NCBI GenBank assembly: GCA_005656395.1
Contig: SRSI01000045.1
Location: forward strand, 1 to 64,000
DNA length: 64,000 nt
Source of the DNA: Strongyloides papillosus
Lineage: Eukaryota; Nematoda; Chromadorea; Rhabditida; Strongyloididae
Reading direction: 5' to 3'
Positions 46,237 to 57,113 of this stretch are shown one piece after another (the stretch's first letter is position 1; every line of letters starts with the position of its first letter). The notes under the pieces are model-generated. The model ran no database searches. It was not told the DNA's origin and worked only from the letters and a program-made list of their open reading frames with translations. The position numbers were made by a program, and so were the translations under genes.

Positions 46237-47268
46237 TTCAATACAAGATCCTCTTTTATACCTATTTTTTTAGCTTTTTTAACAATTGCTGAGTTAATTG
46301 GTTGAAATTTCAAAAATCTTCACTCATTTAATAAATTTTGTGTTTTTTTTGATTGTTTTATAATTATTATCTTTTGCATTTTGTAATTTCTTGTAATCCA
46401 CTTACATACAGTATCATAATTAGCATCAATATTTATTTCGAGATCAAATTAAGGAAAAGGATAATAAAAATTGTATTTTTCATTTAAAACATATAGTTTA
46501 TTCGATTTTTTTTCATGCCAATTTTCTGTATTTTTAACTTAAATATTTATTTTTATACACCTGTGAAATCAAAATATAGTAAATTTTTTGCAATTGAATA
46601 TACTGAAATTTCCAACGTGTTTTAAATTGGATACCATGAAATAGTCATTTTTTGAATCGCTTTTACGTTTATAGAACACCATATCCATCTTCTATTTTTT
46701 CAGTTCACAAATTTAATATATTGAATCCACTTATTGTAGAAAATTTATTTAATAAATAATCTTCATTTTTTTTATAATCTAAATGATAATATCTGCATTC
46801 AAATTTCTTTTTTGATTATCCTGTAATTTATAATTTAAATCACCAGCAATTATTTTAAAATAAGCAGAAATTTTTGTAAATTCTACATCTTATCAAAAAG
46901 ATTCTTTTTCATGCTATGTATACTGAATTGTTTGGTTCATAACCAATTATGTAATGTAATGCTTTTTCCCTATTTTAAATCGAATTTCTCCTAAGTATGC
47001 ATTTACGATTCAACTAATTTTATATGTTGTGCATATTCTTTCTTCATAATGAATCCTATTACACCAATTCTTTCATCAGATTTACCTATGAAACAATGTT
47101 AGGCGTCGTCAAAGATGTCATTTTCTTCTATTTTACATTTTGTTTCACAAACACTAAAAATTATCATACTTAGTTATGTTATCTTTTCAATCAATAATTT
47201 TAATTCAGAATTCAACTTTAAAGTTTCTACACCTACTCTATTCTTAGATTTCCTGTTTAACGTTCCCA
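46237..47268 (-). pseudogene. APE-type endonuclease (LINE-like) relic, spacer 1
   Basis: Minus-strand frames with many stops still show VETLKLNSELKLLIEKI, then SDERIGVIGFIMKKEYAQHI (about 47090-47020), IIAGDLNYKLQ (about 46858-46826) and DYFMVSNLKHVGNF further on. These are the order and motifs of the N-terminal AP-endonuclease domain of non-LTR retrotransposons (GxG-F, GDxN, late DY..vs). No reverse transcriptase follows. The same relic lies in every spacer of the array in the same orientation. Confidence 0.6.
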
Positions 47269-47481
47269 AGTGAAACAGCAATCTCTCAAAATGTTGCCAG
47301 AATTAAATAAAATTAATAAAAAAATTAAGAAATTTTAAGACAAAATTTTGTTAAAACAGCTATCGCCACCCAGCAAACGTGAGATTTCACCAATTTTGTC
47401 TTGCAAACATAACTAAATTTTCTGACATCATGTAAACAAACTATGATTTTTCATTAAAATTTAGCAAATTTATTTGTTTTG

Positions 47482-47496
47482 AAATCATAAATCTCG
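47482..47496 (+). promoter_or_regulatory. conserved upstream block, gene 2
   Basis: AAATCATAAATCTCG followed by AACAAAAATTA, ending 141 nt before the ATG. A second conserved word, GCTATCGCCACC...GCAAACGTGA, lies about 280 nt before the ATG (47357 onward). Confidence 0.6.
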
Positions 47497-47636
47497 AACA
47501 AAAATTAAAGTTCTAACTAACATTACTTTTTTTGTTGGAGTTAAAAATACTAAATTTAAAATAATATCAATATTCAACACAAATACAAATAAGGTATAAA
47601 AAGGTTGGAACTTTATTAATTTTGTCAGAATCAAAA

Positions 47637-48161
47637 ATGAATTATTTAATTTCATTTATTATTTTAGCTATTGCTATTTTTATAAACTTTACTGAAACTA
47701 GACATAATAGATTTGTTAGTGAAGAAGATGAGGGACATTTTCGTTTTAAATGGCATCCATATTGTACAAACTGTGGTCGTTCTTTAAACGTTGCTATAAA
47801 AGCTACAAAATATTACAATATGAATTATTATACACATCCTTTCAAATTTGATAAATTATTAATAGCAGAGAAATCAATAGAAAATCCATCGAGAATAAGA
47901 GTATTTTTCTTTGCATGTCTTAAACCTTGTAAAAGACATTTTGAACATAAACGAAGTCATAAAATGCATAGAAGACGTGGAAGAATTTGTGATCTTTTCC
48001 GTGCTACATATGAAAGAGATCGTCGTACTGGAGAACCCAAAATAAAAGTTAAAAAGTTAAATGGTAGAGAAGATGGAAGAAAACACAAGAAAATTATATC
48101 AGTTCGAACACGACAAACAAAACCTCAAAAAACAACGTCTGAAAAACAAGTTAAGACATAA
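47637..48161 (+). CDS. small basic secreted protein, array copy 2
   Basis: 174 aa from the ATG at 47637, the position shared with all other copies; the frame is open 15 bases further but only from a TTG. Signal MNYLISFIILAIAIF, cleavage near ETR. Core: W39, C43 and C46, AIKATKYYNMNYY, LLIAEKSIENPSRIRVFFFA, C94 and C98 (ACLKPC), an Arg/His-rich loop, C118, DLFRATYE, KIKVKKL. Five cysteines. The C-terminal ~30 residues are K/R/T/Q-rich. It is strongly basic overall. Same candidate cystatin-like layout as copy 1. Confidence 0.85.
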   Translation: MNYLISFIILAIAIFINFTETRHNRFVSEEDEGHFRFKWHPYCTNCGRSLNVAIKATKYYNMNYYTHPFKFDKLLIAEKSIENPSRIRVFFFACLKPCKRHFEHKRSHKMHRRRGRICDLFRATYERDRRTGEPKIKVKKLNGREDGRKHKKIISVRTRQTKPQKTTSEKQVKT

Positions 48162-48429
48162 AAGTGATTAAAGAATAAAAAGATTGAAAAACAAATTTCA
48201 ATAAAATAAAAACTGTAATGAATAATTACATGCATTAAATTATAAAAAATTTAAATATTTTAATAATTATAAATTTTTAAGCAATTTTTTTCTTCATTTA
48301 GCTTGATTGCAAAATTATTGTTTAAAACGTTGTTTAAAAATAAAAAAAAATTACAGATTATCACTTTTAAAAAATAGTTTCTAACTTTTCTAGCTACGAT
48401 TTTCAAAAATTGCTTTTTTTAAAATCATA

Positions 48430-49430
48430 TAACTCAAGATCCACGTTTAAACTTATCTCTAAAATTTTATTAACAATTGCTAATTGATGAAGTAATTTTT
48501 TATTATTCTTCCTCATTTGATAAATTTTGTGTTTTTTCTTATTTTTCATAATTACTATTTTTTCTATTTTGTAATTTTTTTAATTATTTGCATAATCTAT
48601 AATTGTTAACATCAATGCTTATTTTAGGATCAAAATGAATAAAAGATTAATCAGAAGCACACTTCTTATTAAAAAACAAAAAGTTTACCTGGTTTTCTCT
48701 ATTTCTGCTTGAATACCCATTTCTATACATCTTTGACGTGAACCTGCAGTAAATCTTTTTCATTTCAATACATTTAAATTTTAAACATTTTTTATGTTGG
48801 ATACCAGGAAACATCTTTTCCTTGAAAGGCTTTTTCGTTCAAAGAACATCATATCCATTTTTTTACTTTACAAATTTATTGCTTATATAATATTAATCCA
48901 CTAATTACTAAAACTTTATTAACCAAATTATTCTTGTTTTTCTCCTCATAGATTCTAAATGTTAATCTCAACATCTAAATTTCGTTTTGATTATCCTGTA
49001 ATTCACAATTCAAAACATAAACAATTACTTTAAAACAAGCAGGAGCTTTATAAATTGCGATATTTGTAAATAAAAGATTCTTTCTCTCGTAAAGTATACT
49101 AACTTGTTTGTGCATAATAAAATCATAAATTTTTTATCATATTTTAAATAGAATTTTTCTTAAACGAGCATCTTGGAATTTAATATATTTTTTAAATTGT
49201 ATACATTCTTTCTTTACAACAAATCTCATTCCATTAATCGTTTTATCAGATTTATCCATGAAACAATAGTAGGTTTGTTTAAAGAAAAATTTTCCTTTAT
49301 TTAACGCTGTGTTTTATAGAAATTAAAAATTGTCATATTAATTTTTCCATCTTCTCAGTCAATAAATTTGAATCAGAATTCAGCTTCAAAGTTTCTACAC
49401 CTACTTTATTCTTAAATTCCCTGTTTAACG
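48430..49430 (-). pseudogene. endonuclease relic, spacer 2
   Basis: Homologous to the relic in spacer 1 by position and sequence (for example the TTTTATCAGATTTATCCATGAA block encoding the SDKR-type motif on the minus strand, near 49243-49264), but heavily broken. Non-functional. Confidence 0.5.
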
Positions 49431-49648
49431 TCTCCAAGTGAAACTGTTTTCTTCCAAAATAGTGTCAGAATTTAATAAAATTTATAAGAAATTAGAAAAT
49501 TTAAAGACAAATTTTTTGTTAAAGTGGCTACCGCCACCTAGCAAACGTGATATTTCACCAATTTTGTCTTACAAACTTAGCTAAAATTTTTTGACATCGT
49601 GTAAACTAAATGTAATTTTAATAAAATTTGGGGAATTTATTTGTTTCG

Positions 49649-49663
49649 AAATCATAAATCTCG
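49649..49663 (+). promoter_or_regulatory. conserved upstream block, gene 3
   Basis: AAATCATAAATCTCG followed by AACAAAAATTATAG, ending 154 nt before the ATG. TATATAAAAG lies about 40 nt before the ATG. Confidence 0.6.
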
Positions 49664-49816
49664 AACAAAAATTATAGTTGTAATTGTCAACATTGTGTTT
49701 TTTGTTGAAATAAAAAATGTTAGATAAAAAATCTCTTAAACAATATCAATATTCGAACACAAATACAAATTTAGTATATAAAAGTTGAAAATTTATCAAT
49801 TTTTTTTAAATCGAAA

Positions 49817-50299
49817 ATGAAATATTTAATTTCTTTTATTACTTTAGCTATCGCTAATTTTTTTGTCTTAACTGACACAAAATTTTTTTATGATCCTTTT
49901 GCCGATCTCGCTAATCTAGCTCGTTCTAAATGGGAACCAATTTCCAAAACTGGTCGTAGTTTAATAGCTGCTATATGGGCTATAGACAATTACAATAACG
50001 ATAATAAAGTAAAATATAAATTGAATAAATTAATAATAGTAGAGAAAGCAGTACAGCCAACATTGAAACTAAGAATATTTTTCACTGCATGTACTAAAGC
50101 TGGTAAAAAAAGAAAGGGTAGAAAAGGCAAAAAAACTTGTGACTACTTCCGCGCCACATTTGAAAAATTCCCTACAACTATAAGTCCTGTAATATGGGTT
50201 AGAAAGTTAAGTCGTAAAGACGAAAGACCATCTAAACCTTCTAAAAAAAACTACAACAAAACGTCAAAAACGTACAAAAAAACCAGGAACTGGAAATAA
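49817..50299 (+). CDS. small basic secreted protein, array copy 3, tail frameshifted
   Basis: 160 aa. Signal MKYLISFITLAIANFFVL, then W39, AIWAIDNYNNDNKVKYKL, LIIVEKAVQPTLKLRIFF, C92, a G/K-rich loop, C108 and DYFRATFE. Only two cysteines: the pair at positions 45-49 and 94-98 in other copies is missing (GRSL and AGKK). After residue ~143 the frame crosses an A8 run (50243-50250). One frame over, a Thr/Lys-rich tail like that of copy 4 continues to a stop at 50396, so the present end is probably a one-base slip, either a real mutation or an assembly error. Confidence 0.8.
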   Translation: MKYLISFITLAIANFFVLTDTKFFYDPFADLANLARSKWEPISKTGRSLIAAIWAIDNYNNDNKVKYKLNKLIIVEKAVQPTLKLRIFFTACTKAGKKRKGRKGKKTCDYFRATFEKFPTTISPVIWVRKLSRKDERPSKPSKKNYNKTSKTYKKTRNWK

Positions 50300-50739
50300 A
50301 TCTAGCAAAAAACTAAACAAAAAAACAACCAAAAAGACACCCACTAAATCAACTAAAAAAACGAGCAATAACAAAAAGCCGAAGAAAAATTATTAAACAA
50401 CCGAAAAATCAATCACTATTGAAAAAACAAAAATACAGGTAATTTAAAAAGCCTAGGCAAAAAACACTAAAAGTGTTTAAGAATTACAAAAAATCAAAAA
50501 ATAAATTTTAAATAAATAATGTTTTTAATGAGTAGTTACAGCGCTAAATTATAAGAAAAATATAAATACATTGATAATTATAAGATTTTTTTTTATAATT
50601 TATACATGATTGTAAAATTATTGTTTAAAACGTGTCATAGAAATCTCCAAAAATAAATATTTTTACTTCAAGAGAAGTCATTTTTTATCGTTTTTTGCTG
50701 CGATTTTCTAGAAAAGACACTTCTTAAAGTTTCTTTAAA

Positions 50740-51770
50740 TCAATATTTCTTTTTTCTTATCCTTAAAGCTTTATTAACAACTGCCGAATTGAATAAGGAA
50801 TTTTCTAGTAATCTTCCTACGTTTAACAAATTATATGATTTTCTGATTACTTCATAATTACCATTTTTAATTATTTTTGTAATCCATCTACATATGTTAT
50901 CACAGTTAACATGAATATTTATTTCATAATTAAAGCAAGGAAAAAAATAATTTAAAAGTGTACTTCCCATTAAAAACATAAAGTTTATCTGCTTTTATTT
51001 TAAATCTACTATTTATATATTTTTTATTTAATACTCAATTCAATTCATCGGTTATCAAAACAGTTAGTAAATATTTTCAAGATAAATATATTAAAATTTG
51101 AAACATTTTTTAAATTTCATATAAAAAAGTTCATTTTTTGATATGTTTTTCTTTTAAAAAACACAATGTTCATATTCCATTTCTTCGTTCCACAAATTTG
51201 TATTTACTATATGAATTCACATATTGGTGAAAAATAATTACCAAATCATTTTCGTTTTTTTCTTCAAATTCTAAATGATAATATCTAAATTCAAATTTCG
51301 CTTTACGAATACATTATAATTTATAATAAAAATCACCAGCAATTATTTAAAACTCAGTAGGGGTTTTGTAAATTAAAATTTCTTATCAATAAAAAATTTA
51401 ATTTTCTGTAGAGTATTGTAACTTGTGATGCATAATAAAATCATAATGTTCTCTTCTTATATTAAAAGAATTTTCCTTTAACGGGCATCATAAAATTCAA
51501 ATTATTTTATATGCTGTGCATATTCTTTCCTTACAATTAATCTCATCTCACAAATTCTTTTATCAGATACACCAACGAAACAACGATAGGTGATGTTTAA
51601 AGTAAAATTTTCTTTTATTTAATGCTTTATTTTATAAACATTCAAAATTGTCATATTAATTTTTTCATCTTCTCAATTAATAATTTTAAATCAAAATTTA
51701 GCTCCAAAGTTTGTACATTTTTGAAATAAAATTTTACATTGATTCTGTTTTTAAATTCAACAGTTAGAAA
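50740..51770 (-). pseudogene. endonuclease relic, spacer 3
   Basis: Minus strand. A 79-codon open piece remains at 50979-50740 (linker region after the endonuclease domain, INIHVNCDNICRWITKI), and IIAGDFYYKL survives at about 51340-51310. Stops and shifts elsewhere. Same arrangement as spacer 1. Confidence 0.55.
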
Positions 51771-51987
51771 TCTCAAATCAAAAAGAAATCTACTACAATA
51801 TTACCAGATTTTAGCAAAAGTAACAGAAATTAAGAAATATCGATAACAAAAATAATGTTAATGCGGTTATCACCAACTTGCAAACGTGAGAATACACCAA
51901 TTTAGCTTTAAAGCACATTAAAATTTTTGACACCATGTTAATTAAAAATTTTTTTTTCACTAAAAGGAAATAAATATATTTGTTTTA

Positions 51988-52002
51988 AAATCATAAATCT
52001 CA
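51988..52002 (+). promoter_or_regulatory. conserved upstream block, gene 4
   Basis: AAATCATAAATCTCA, one mismatch from the consensus, followed by AACAAAAAATATAG; ends 152 nt before the ATG. Confidence 0.58.
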
Positions 52003-52153
52003 AACAAAAAATATAGTTCTTATTATTAGCATTACATTTTTTGTTGGAATAAAAAGTGTTAGATACAAATCTCAAATAATATCAATATTCAAGTACAAAT
52101 ACAAATCAATTATATAAAAGTTGAAAATTTATCAATTTTTTTAAAATCCAAAA

Positions 52154-52834
52154 ATGAAATATTTAATTTCTTTTATTATTTTAGCTATCGTTAATTCTAA
52201 AAGTTTAATTGAAACTAGAACTGTGGTTAACGAAGCATCATCACTAAGTCATGGAAAATGGGAACTATATCAGAGACGTGGTATTTCTATAAAACTTGCT
52301 CTAGATGCTACAAACCAATACAATATACAAAATCTTGCAAAATACAGATTTTCGAAATTATTATTAGCAGAGAAAGCAGTACAACCACCATTGAAAATAA
52401 GAGTATTTTACATTGCTTGCGCTAAAACTAGTAAGAAAAATTCAGGTAAAAAAGGGAAAAATAAAAATTCTAAAAAAGGTAAAAAAACTTGTGATAAATT
52501 CCGTGCTACATTTGAAAGAGATCTGAGAACTCAAAGACCTACAATATCTGTCAGAAAGTTAACTCGTAGAGAGCACATAAAACCATCTAATCCAGCTGTA
52601 ACACAACGTCCAAAAACTACAAAAAAACCAGGATTCGGAAAAACCCCTAGTAAAAAACCAACCACAAAATCAACTAAAAAAACAACCAAAAACACAAAGC
52701 CAAGCAATAACAGTAGAAGAACTACTCAATCACCTAAAAAAACAACGAAAAACAATAAAAAATCAAGCACTAAAATAACCACTAAATCAACCAAAAAAAC
52801 AACCAATAGAAGTCAAAAACCAAATAGTGGTTAA
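52154..52834 (+). CDS. small basic secreted protein, array copy 4, with long Thr/Lys tail
   Basis: 226 aa, the longest copy. Signal MKYLISFIILAIVNSKSLIE, core W36, LALDATNQYNIQN, LLLAEKAVQPPLKIRVFYIA, C89, a KKG-rich loop, C113, DKFRATFE, TISVRKL. Only two cysteines, as in copy 3. From about residue 145 the tail is low-complexity T, K, S, P and N (repeats of TKSTKKTT type), resembling a mucin-like, O-glycosylatable or polycationic extension. Copy 3 carries the same tail out of frame. Function unknown; extracellular. Confidence 0.85.
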   Translation: MKYLISFIILAIVNSKSLIETRTVVNEASSLSHGKWELYQRRGISIKLALDATNQYNIQNLAKYRFSKLLLAEKAVQPPLKIRVFYIACAKTSKKNSGKKGKNKNSKKGKKTCDKFRATFERDLRTQRPTISVRKLTRREHIKPSNPAVTQRPKTTKKPGFGKTPSKKPTTKSTKKTTKNTKPSNNSRRTTQSPKKTTKNNKKSSTKITTKSTKKTTNRSQKPNSG

Positions 52835-53099
52835 AGATTCAAAAGAAAATTGAAAAACAAATTTCAATTAAATAATAACTGTGATAAATAATTACATGAA
52901 CCAAGATATAGAAAAATTTAAATATTTTGACAATTATAAGTTTTTAAGCAATTTTTTTCTTTGTTTGTGCATGATTGCAAAATTTTTGTTTAAAACGTTG
53001 TTTGAAAATGTTAAAAATTATAGAATATTACTTTGGACAAAATTATTTTTTTACTTTTTTTACCATGATTTTCTAAAATTATATTTCTGAAGATCGTAC

Positions 53100-53687
53100 A
53101 ATTCAAGATCCAGGTTTAAACTCACCTTTAAAGTTTTTAACTATTGTTCAGTTGATTGAGTGATATTTCTATTAATCTTCCTCATTTGACAAATTTTGTG
53201 TTCTTTTTCTGATTGTTTTATAATTATCACTTTTTTGTTTTGTAATTTTTACAATTATTTGCATAATTTATCATTGTTAACATCAATATTTATTTCAGGA
53301 ACAATATAAAGAAATAAATAATTAGAAATGCACTTTTCACTTAAAATATAAAGTTTTCCTAGAGTTTTTTATACGTTTTATTTGTAATTTATGACTAAAT
53401 ACTCATTTCTATACAACTGTAATCCGAATTCACGTTAAATATTTTTCATTTTAATATATAAAATTTTTAATATATTCTTATTTGGGTATTTGGAAATAGT
53501 CAATTTTTGAATTCCTTTTTCGTTTAGAGAACACCATGTCTACTTTTATTTTTTCGTTTAACAAATTTAGTATTAAATATATTGAATCCACTTAGTGTTA
53601 AAAATTTATTTAATGTATTGTTTTTATTTTTTCCACATATTATAAGTGATAATATCTACATCCTTATTTGGTTTTTTGAATACCGTG
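53100..53687 (-). pseudogene. endonuclease relic, spacer 4, part 1
   Basis: Same relic as in the other spacers, interrupted at 53688-53691 by the LTR element at 53692-57113. The insertion point falls beside the GDxN-type motif; the rest resumes at 57118. Confidence 0.5.
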
Positions 53688-53691
53688 CAAT

Positions 53692-54004
53692 AGTTGAATT
53701 GTTGTATATTTAAAGTTAAATATGTCTTGATTGTTTGTCATGGTATAAAGCATCTCTCAGAAATTATTTTAAATTAGATGTTTTTACGGTAGCAACGTCA
53801 TTATTTTTAATGTTACTAATTCGCTAATCCCAAAACTTAGATTTAATTTTAATATTTTTAGGGGTTAAAATTATTTATTTTTGAGGTTGATAGAACCTGG
53901 TATTGTTAAGGGAATTTTGATAATTTTAAGGTAAATTTTTGTAATTATTGTTTCTATTGTAAAATTTATTAGGCGTTGTACCAGATTAAATAAAATATTT
54001 AACT
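53692..54004 (+). repeat. 5' LTR of element 4
   Basis: 313 bp, AGTTGAATTG...ATATTTAACT. It contains one copy of a ~45-bp unit beginning AGGGGTTAAAATTATTTATT. Confidence 0.9.
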
Positions 54005-54306
54005 TGTCTACCGGGAGGAGGTAGAGGTGATAGTTTGACGTAAATATAATTGTCTTGTTATCGGGAGGAGCCCGAGGGTTAATAAGGATAGTGGATATAT
54101 TACAATTGTTATTGTGAGAAGTTCGTTAGTTAGTAAGAACAGAGTTCAATTTATCTTGTTCTTGAAAGGAATCCAAGGTTATCTTATATAGTCATAAGGA
54201 GAGTCCGGCGATAAAAACAATCCTAGCACGTGTACTAATATTTAACTGGTCTAAGAGTACACCACTGCTAGAAATTTTAAAATTTTCGTGTATAAGTTGT
54301 TGGTAA

Positions 54307-56649
54307 ATGCCGGAGGCAGAAATAGACGAAGAATACAGAGAGACGCTACAGGTCTGTATTGAGTCGCTAACGTTATTTGATAAAGAAGATCTCAAGGAGG
54401 TTCTAGAAGATACTGAGTTTGTTGAAAATCAGTTAGAAGTTATCAAGTTTATAAGTGACAGGAAGAGAACTAAGGCATTAGAGCTTGCTGTAGCTAAGTA
54501 CTTGAGAAAATATATTGTTGGAAGGGATAAAAATTACCAAGATCGCGTCGAGTACTACTGGAGAATTCTTTCTGCGGTTGAGGATTCAGTTAGTGGTGAT
54601 AAGTCGGAAGGTGAAGAAAGTCATCAGTCACTGGAGAGTGAAGAATCGTTAGAAAGTGAAGAGACCCTTGTGAGCGACGAGTACACAGATAGTGAAGAAG
54701 TTGAAGAAGAAGATTCTGAAGAAGAGATGCCAGATTACTTAAAAGACATTGAGCCCTTCGTTAATAAAAGGGAAGGTATCTCAAGGTGGTTACGCCGTTT
54801 CAAGATTGCTGTAAGATTACAAGGAATTGAAGAAACCAACAAGTTAGATACCCTGATTATCAAAGTTGGAGGAGAAGTTGGTGACCAAATCTTCAATTGG
54901 ATGGAGGAAAATGAGGCAATAACCTTCAATCAAGTTTGCCAGAAGCTTGAGGAAAAGTATGACGGAGCATTGGAAAAGGTCACACTTAGACGAAAAATCC
55001 ACACGTTTAAGTTGAACCCATACGATAAGGAATTTGCCGATAAACTCCATGAACTTGTTGAACTTATTAAAAAATCTGAAAAAGGCATGGATGAGGATAA
55101 AATTTATTGGGAAACTCGTGTTAAAATATCAGAAGCCTTAAGTAAACATGATGCATTGTATGATCTAGTAATGGAGGGAAATCATACCTGTGTTGAAGAT
55201 ATGATAGAGAGGATTCTGTTGAAGGTTGATAGAATGGTAAAAATGAGTAAAGAAGGAAATGTAAGAAAAGGAAATGCTGATATTACTGATAAGGAAATAA
55301 AATGCTTCAATTGCGGTAAATTAGGTCACATGAAACGTGATTGTCGTGTAGACAATATAGCACAAAATAAAAATTTATCTACAAGTAAAGTTGCTGAAAA
55401 AAAACCTGAAATTAAGTCGGTGCAGGTAAACGATATTTGGACTCCATTATCTGAACCCAAATTTGATATGAGAACACTGATTAATAAGAATGAAGTTTTA
55501 AAGAAAGGTCCTTCGTTAATGGTACCTATTACGTTGGTTAATGGATATAAGGAAATGAAGGTTAAAGGATTGATAGATACAGGAGCTAATATTTCGATGG
55601 TATCGAAAGACCTTGTTAACAAGTTAGGACTGAAAATTGATAGAATTGAAGGAGTACAATTAAGTCTTGCTTCAGGAGTCCAGCTTTCTGTTAATCAATC
55701 AACTTGTATGAAACTTAGGTTCCCCAATGGCAGAATTATTAGAAGAAGATTATTGATAGGCAATGGGCCTGGTACAAAATATAGATTAATAATTGGAACT
55801 GATATACTAGAGTATATTGAAGCTAAAATCACTTTTGGAGTAGATAGTGACAAAAAATGTGAATCAGTGGATAATGAAGATATTGTAAAAAGTGCAACAC
55901 CAAAAAATGTAGACGTTGAAGATGAATTTCAAGAAGTTTATGATAGTACTAGAGTAGGAAAATGTATATATCATGTTTCTCACGTTGATTATAAAAGTGA
56001 AAAAGATAAATCTTTTTCAAGTAAAGAGGGGAGTGATAGTTGTGGTATCAACTATGTTAAGTATAAGGAGGATGGAGATGTTCGATTTAAAGATGCTGTA
56101 GTTCCAAAAAATCGGATAGGGAAAACAACACTTCACTCAAAAATTTTTAAAGATAAGGATGTCAAGAAATGTAAGGGTAGTGAAGTTAAGGTTAATCAGA
56201 TAAGTAAAAATAGATGTAAAATTGAAGTTGTTAGAAATGTTGTGTTTCCGGATAAGGAAAAAAGACATAAACCAAAAGGAGCTATCGATAAGTTGGTAAA
56301 AGATAGCGAGGTGAAAGTGAAATTAACTTCAGAGATTTCTAAGCTTAATAAAATGGAGGAACAAAATTATTCTAAGATTAAACAAGTGAGAAAAGTTGAT
56401 GAAAACTCTGGTTGGAAAATCACCCAAAAAGGTTATGTCAAGAATTATGAAGTCTTGACATACCAGCTCACATTTCCAAAAAGAGTAAGAAATCGGCGAG
56501 GAGTAGATAGATTTGATGTTTATAGTGTAGTTTATACGTCAAAGGACTACATTAAACTCTTAAGTGATGAGAGTGAAGAAAAAGTTAACCGTTGTAGCCT
56601 AAACAAAAAATTTAGGGGATCATCCGGACGAAAAAGAATATCTTGTTAA
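54307..56649 (+). CDS. Gag-protease protein of element 4
   Basis: 780 aa without stops. N-terminal region, then a strongly acidic E/S stretch (about 95-142), a retrotransposon Gag capsid-like domain (about 150-270: RWLRRFKIAVRL, FNQVCQKLEEKYDG), a CCHC knuckle C333-C346 (CFNCGKLGHMKRDC) and an aspartic protease with IDTGA at D424 and a later IIGTDIL strand. The last ~270 residues are basic and K/V/D-rich, with no RT, RNase H or integrase motif. The frame being open over 2.3 kb suggests selection for this product, which would form particles and process itself. Confidence 0.88.
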   Translation: MPEAEIDEEYRETLQVCIESLTLFDKEDLKEVLEDTEFVENQLEVIKFISDRKRTKALELAVAKYLRKYIVGRDKNYQDRVEYYWRILSAVEDSVSGDKSEGEESHQSLESEESLESEETLVSDEYTDSEEVEEEDSEEEMPDYLKDIEPFVNKREGISRWLRRFKIAVRLQGIEETNKLDTLIIKVGGEVGDQIFNWMEENEAITFNQVCQKLEEKYDGALEKVTLRRKIHTFKLNPYDKEFADKLHELVELIKKSEKGMDEDKIYWETRVKISEALSKHDALYDLVMEGNHTCVEDMIERILLKVDRMVKMSKEGNVRKGNADITDKEIKCFNCGKLGHMKRDCRVDNIAQNKNLSTSKVAEKKPEIKSVQVNDIWTPLSEPKFDMRTLINKNEVLKKGPSLMVPITLVNGYKEMKVKGLIDTGANISMVSKDLVNKLGLKIDRIEGVQLSLASGVQLSVNQSTCMKLRFPNGRIIRRRLLIGNGPGTKYRLIIGTDILEYIEAKITFGVDSDKKCESVDNEDIVKSATPKNVDVEDEFQEVYDSTRVGKCIYHVSHVDYKSEKDKSFSSKEGSDSCGINYVKYKEDGDVRFKDAVVPKNRIGKTTLHSKIFKDKDVKKCKGSEVKVNQISKNRCKIEVVRNVVFPDKEKRHKPKGAIDKLVKDSEVKVKLTSEISKLNKMEEQNYSKIKQVRKVDENSGWKITQKGYVKNYEVLTYQLTFPKRVRNRRGVDRFDVYSVVYTSKDYIKLLSDESEEKVNRCSLNKKFRGSSGRKRISC

Positions 56650-56755
56650 GGATTTGTTGAAATGTTATGATTTTGTACTAACTATAATTTTTGTTTATCT
56701 ATGATATTTTTATTGTGTTTTGATGCTTTATACCAAGGCCAAACAGGTAGGGAAA

Positions 56756-57113
56756 AGTTGAATTGTTGTATATTTAAAGTTAAATATGTCTTGATTGTTT
56801 GTCATGGTATAAAGCATCTCTCAGAAATTATTTTAAATTAGATGTTTTTACGGTAGCAACGTCATTATTTTTAATGTTACTAATTCGCTAATCCCAAAAC
56901 TTAGATTTAATTTTAATATTTTTAGGGGTTAAAATTATTTATTTTTGAGGTTTATAAAACCCAGTTTGAGGGGTTAAAATTATTTATTTTTGAGGTTGAT
57001 AGAACCTGGTATTGTTAAGGGAATTTTGATAATTTTAAGGTAAATTTTTGTAATTATTGTTTCTATTGTAAAATTTATTAGGCGTTGTACCAGATTAAAT
57101 AAAATATTTAACT
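56756..57113 (+). repeat. 3' LTR of element 4
   Basis: 358 bp. It equals the 5' LTR plus 45 bp: the AGGGGTTAAAATTATTTATT unit occurs twice, the first followed by TTTATAAAACCCAG and the second by TTGATAGAACCTGG as in the 5' LTR. Confidence 0.9.

Larger units (their letters stand above)
53692..57113 (+). mobile_element. gag-protease-only LTR element (element 4)
   Basis: 3422 bp. LTRs 53692-54004 (313 bp) and 56756-57113 (358 bp), AGTT...AACT ends, 4-bp target duplication CAAT at 53688-53691 and 57114-57117. By eye the LTRs are the same apart from one 45-bp repeat unit that is present twice in the 3' copy. A purine tract AGGTAGGGAAA precedes the 3' LTR. The 5' leader has GGGAGGAG twice (about 54012 and 54063). 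The single ORF has Gag and protease but no RT or integrase, so the element must borrow those. AGTT...AACT ends with a 4-bp duplication recall the insect gypsy/errantivirus group. Confidence 0.9.

Noticed and set aside
50740..50979. Stand-alone gene on the minus strand in spacer 3
   Set aside because: It is one surviving open piece of the endonuclease relic; the equivalents in other spacers are broken.
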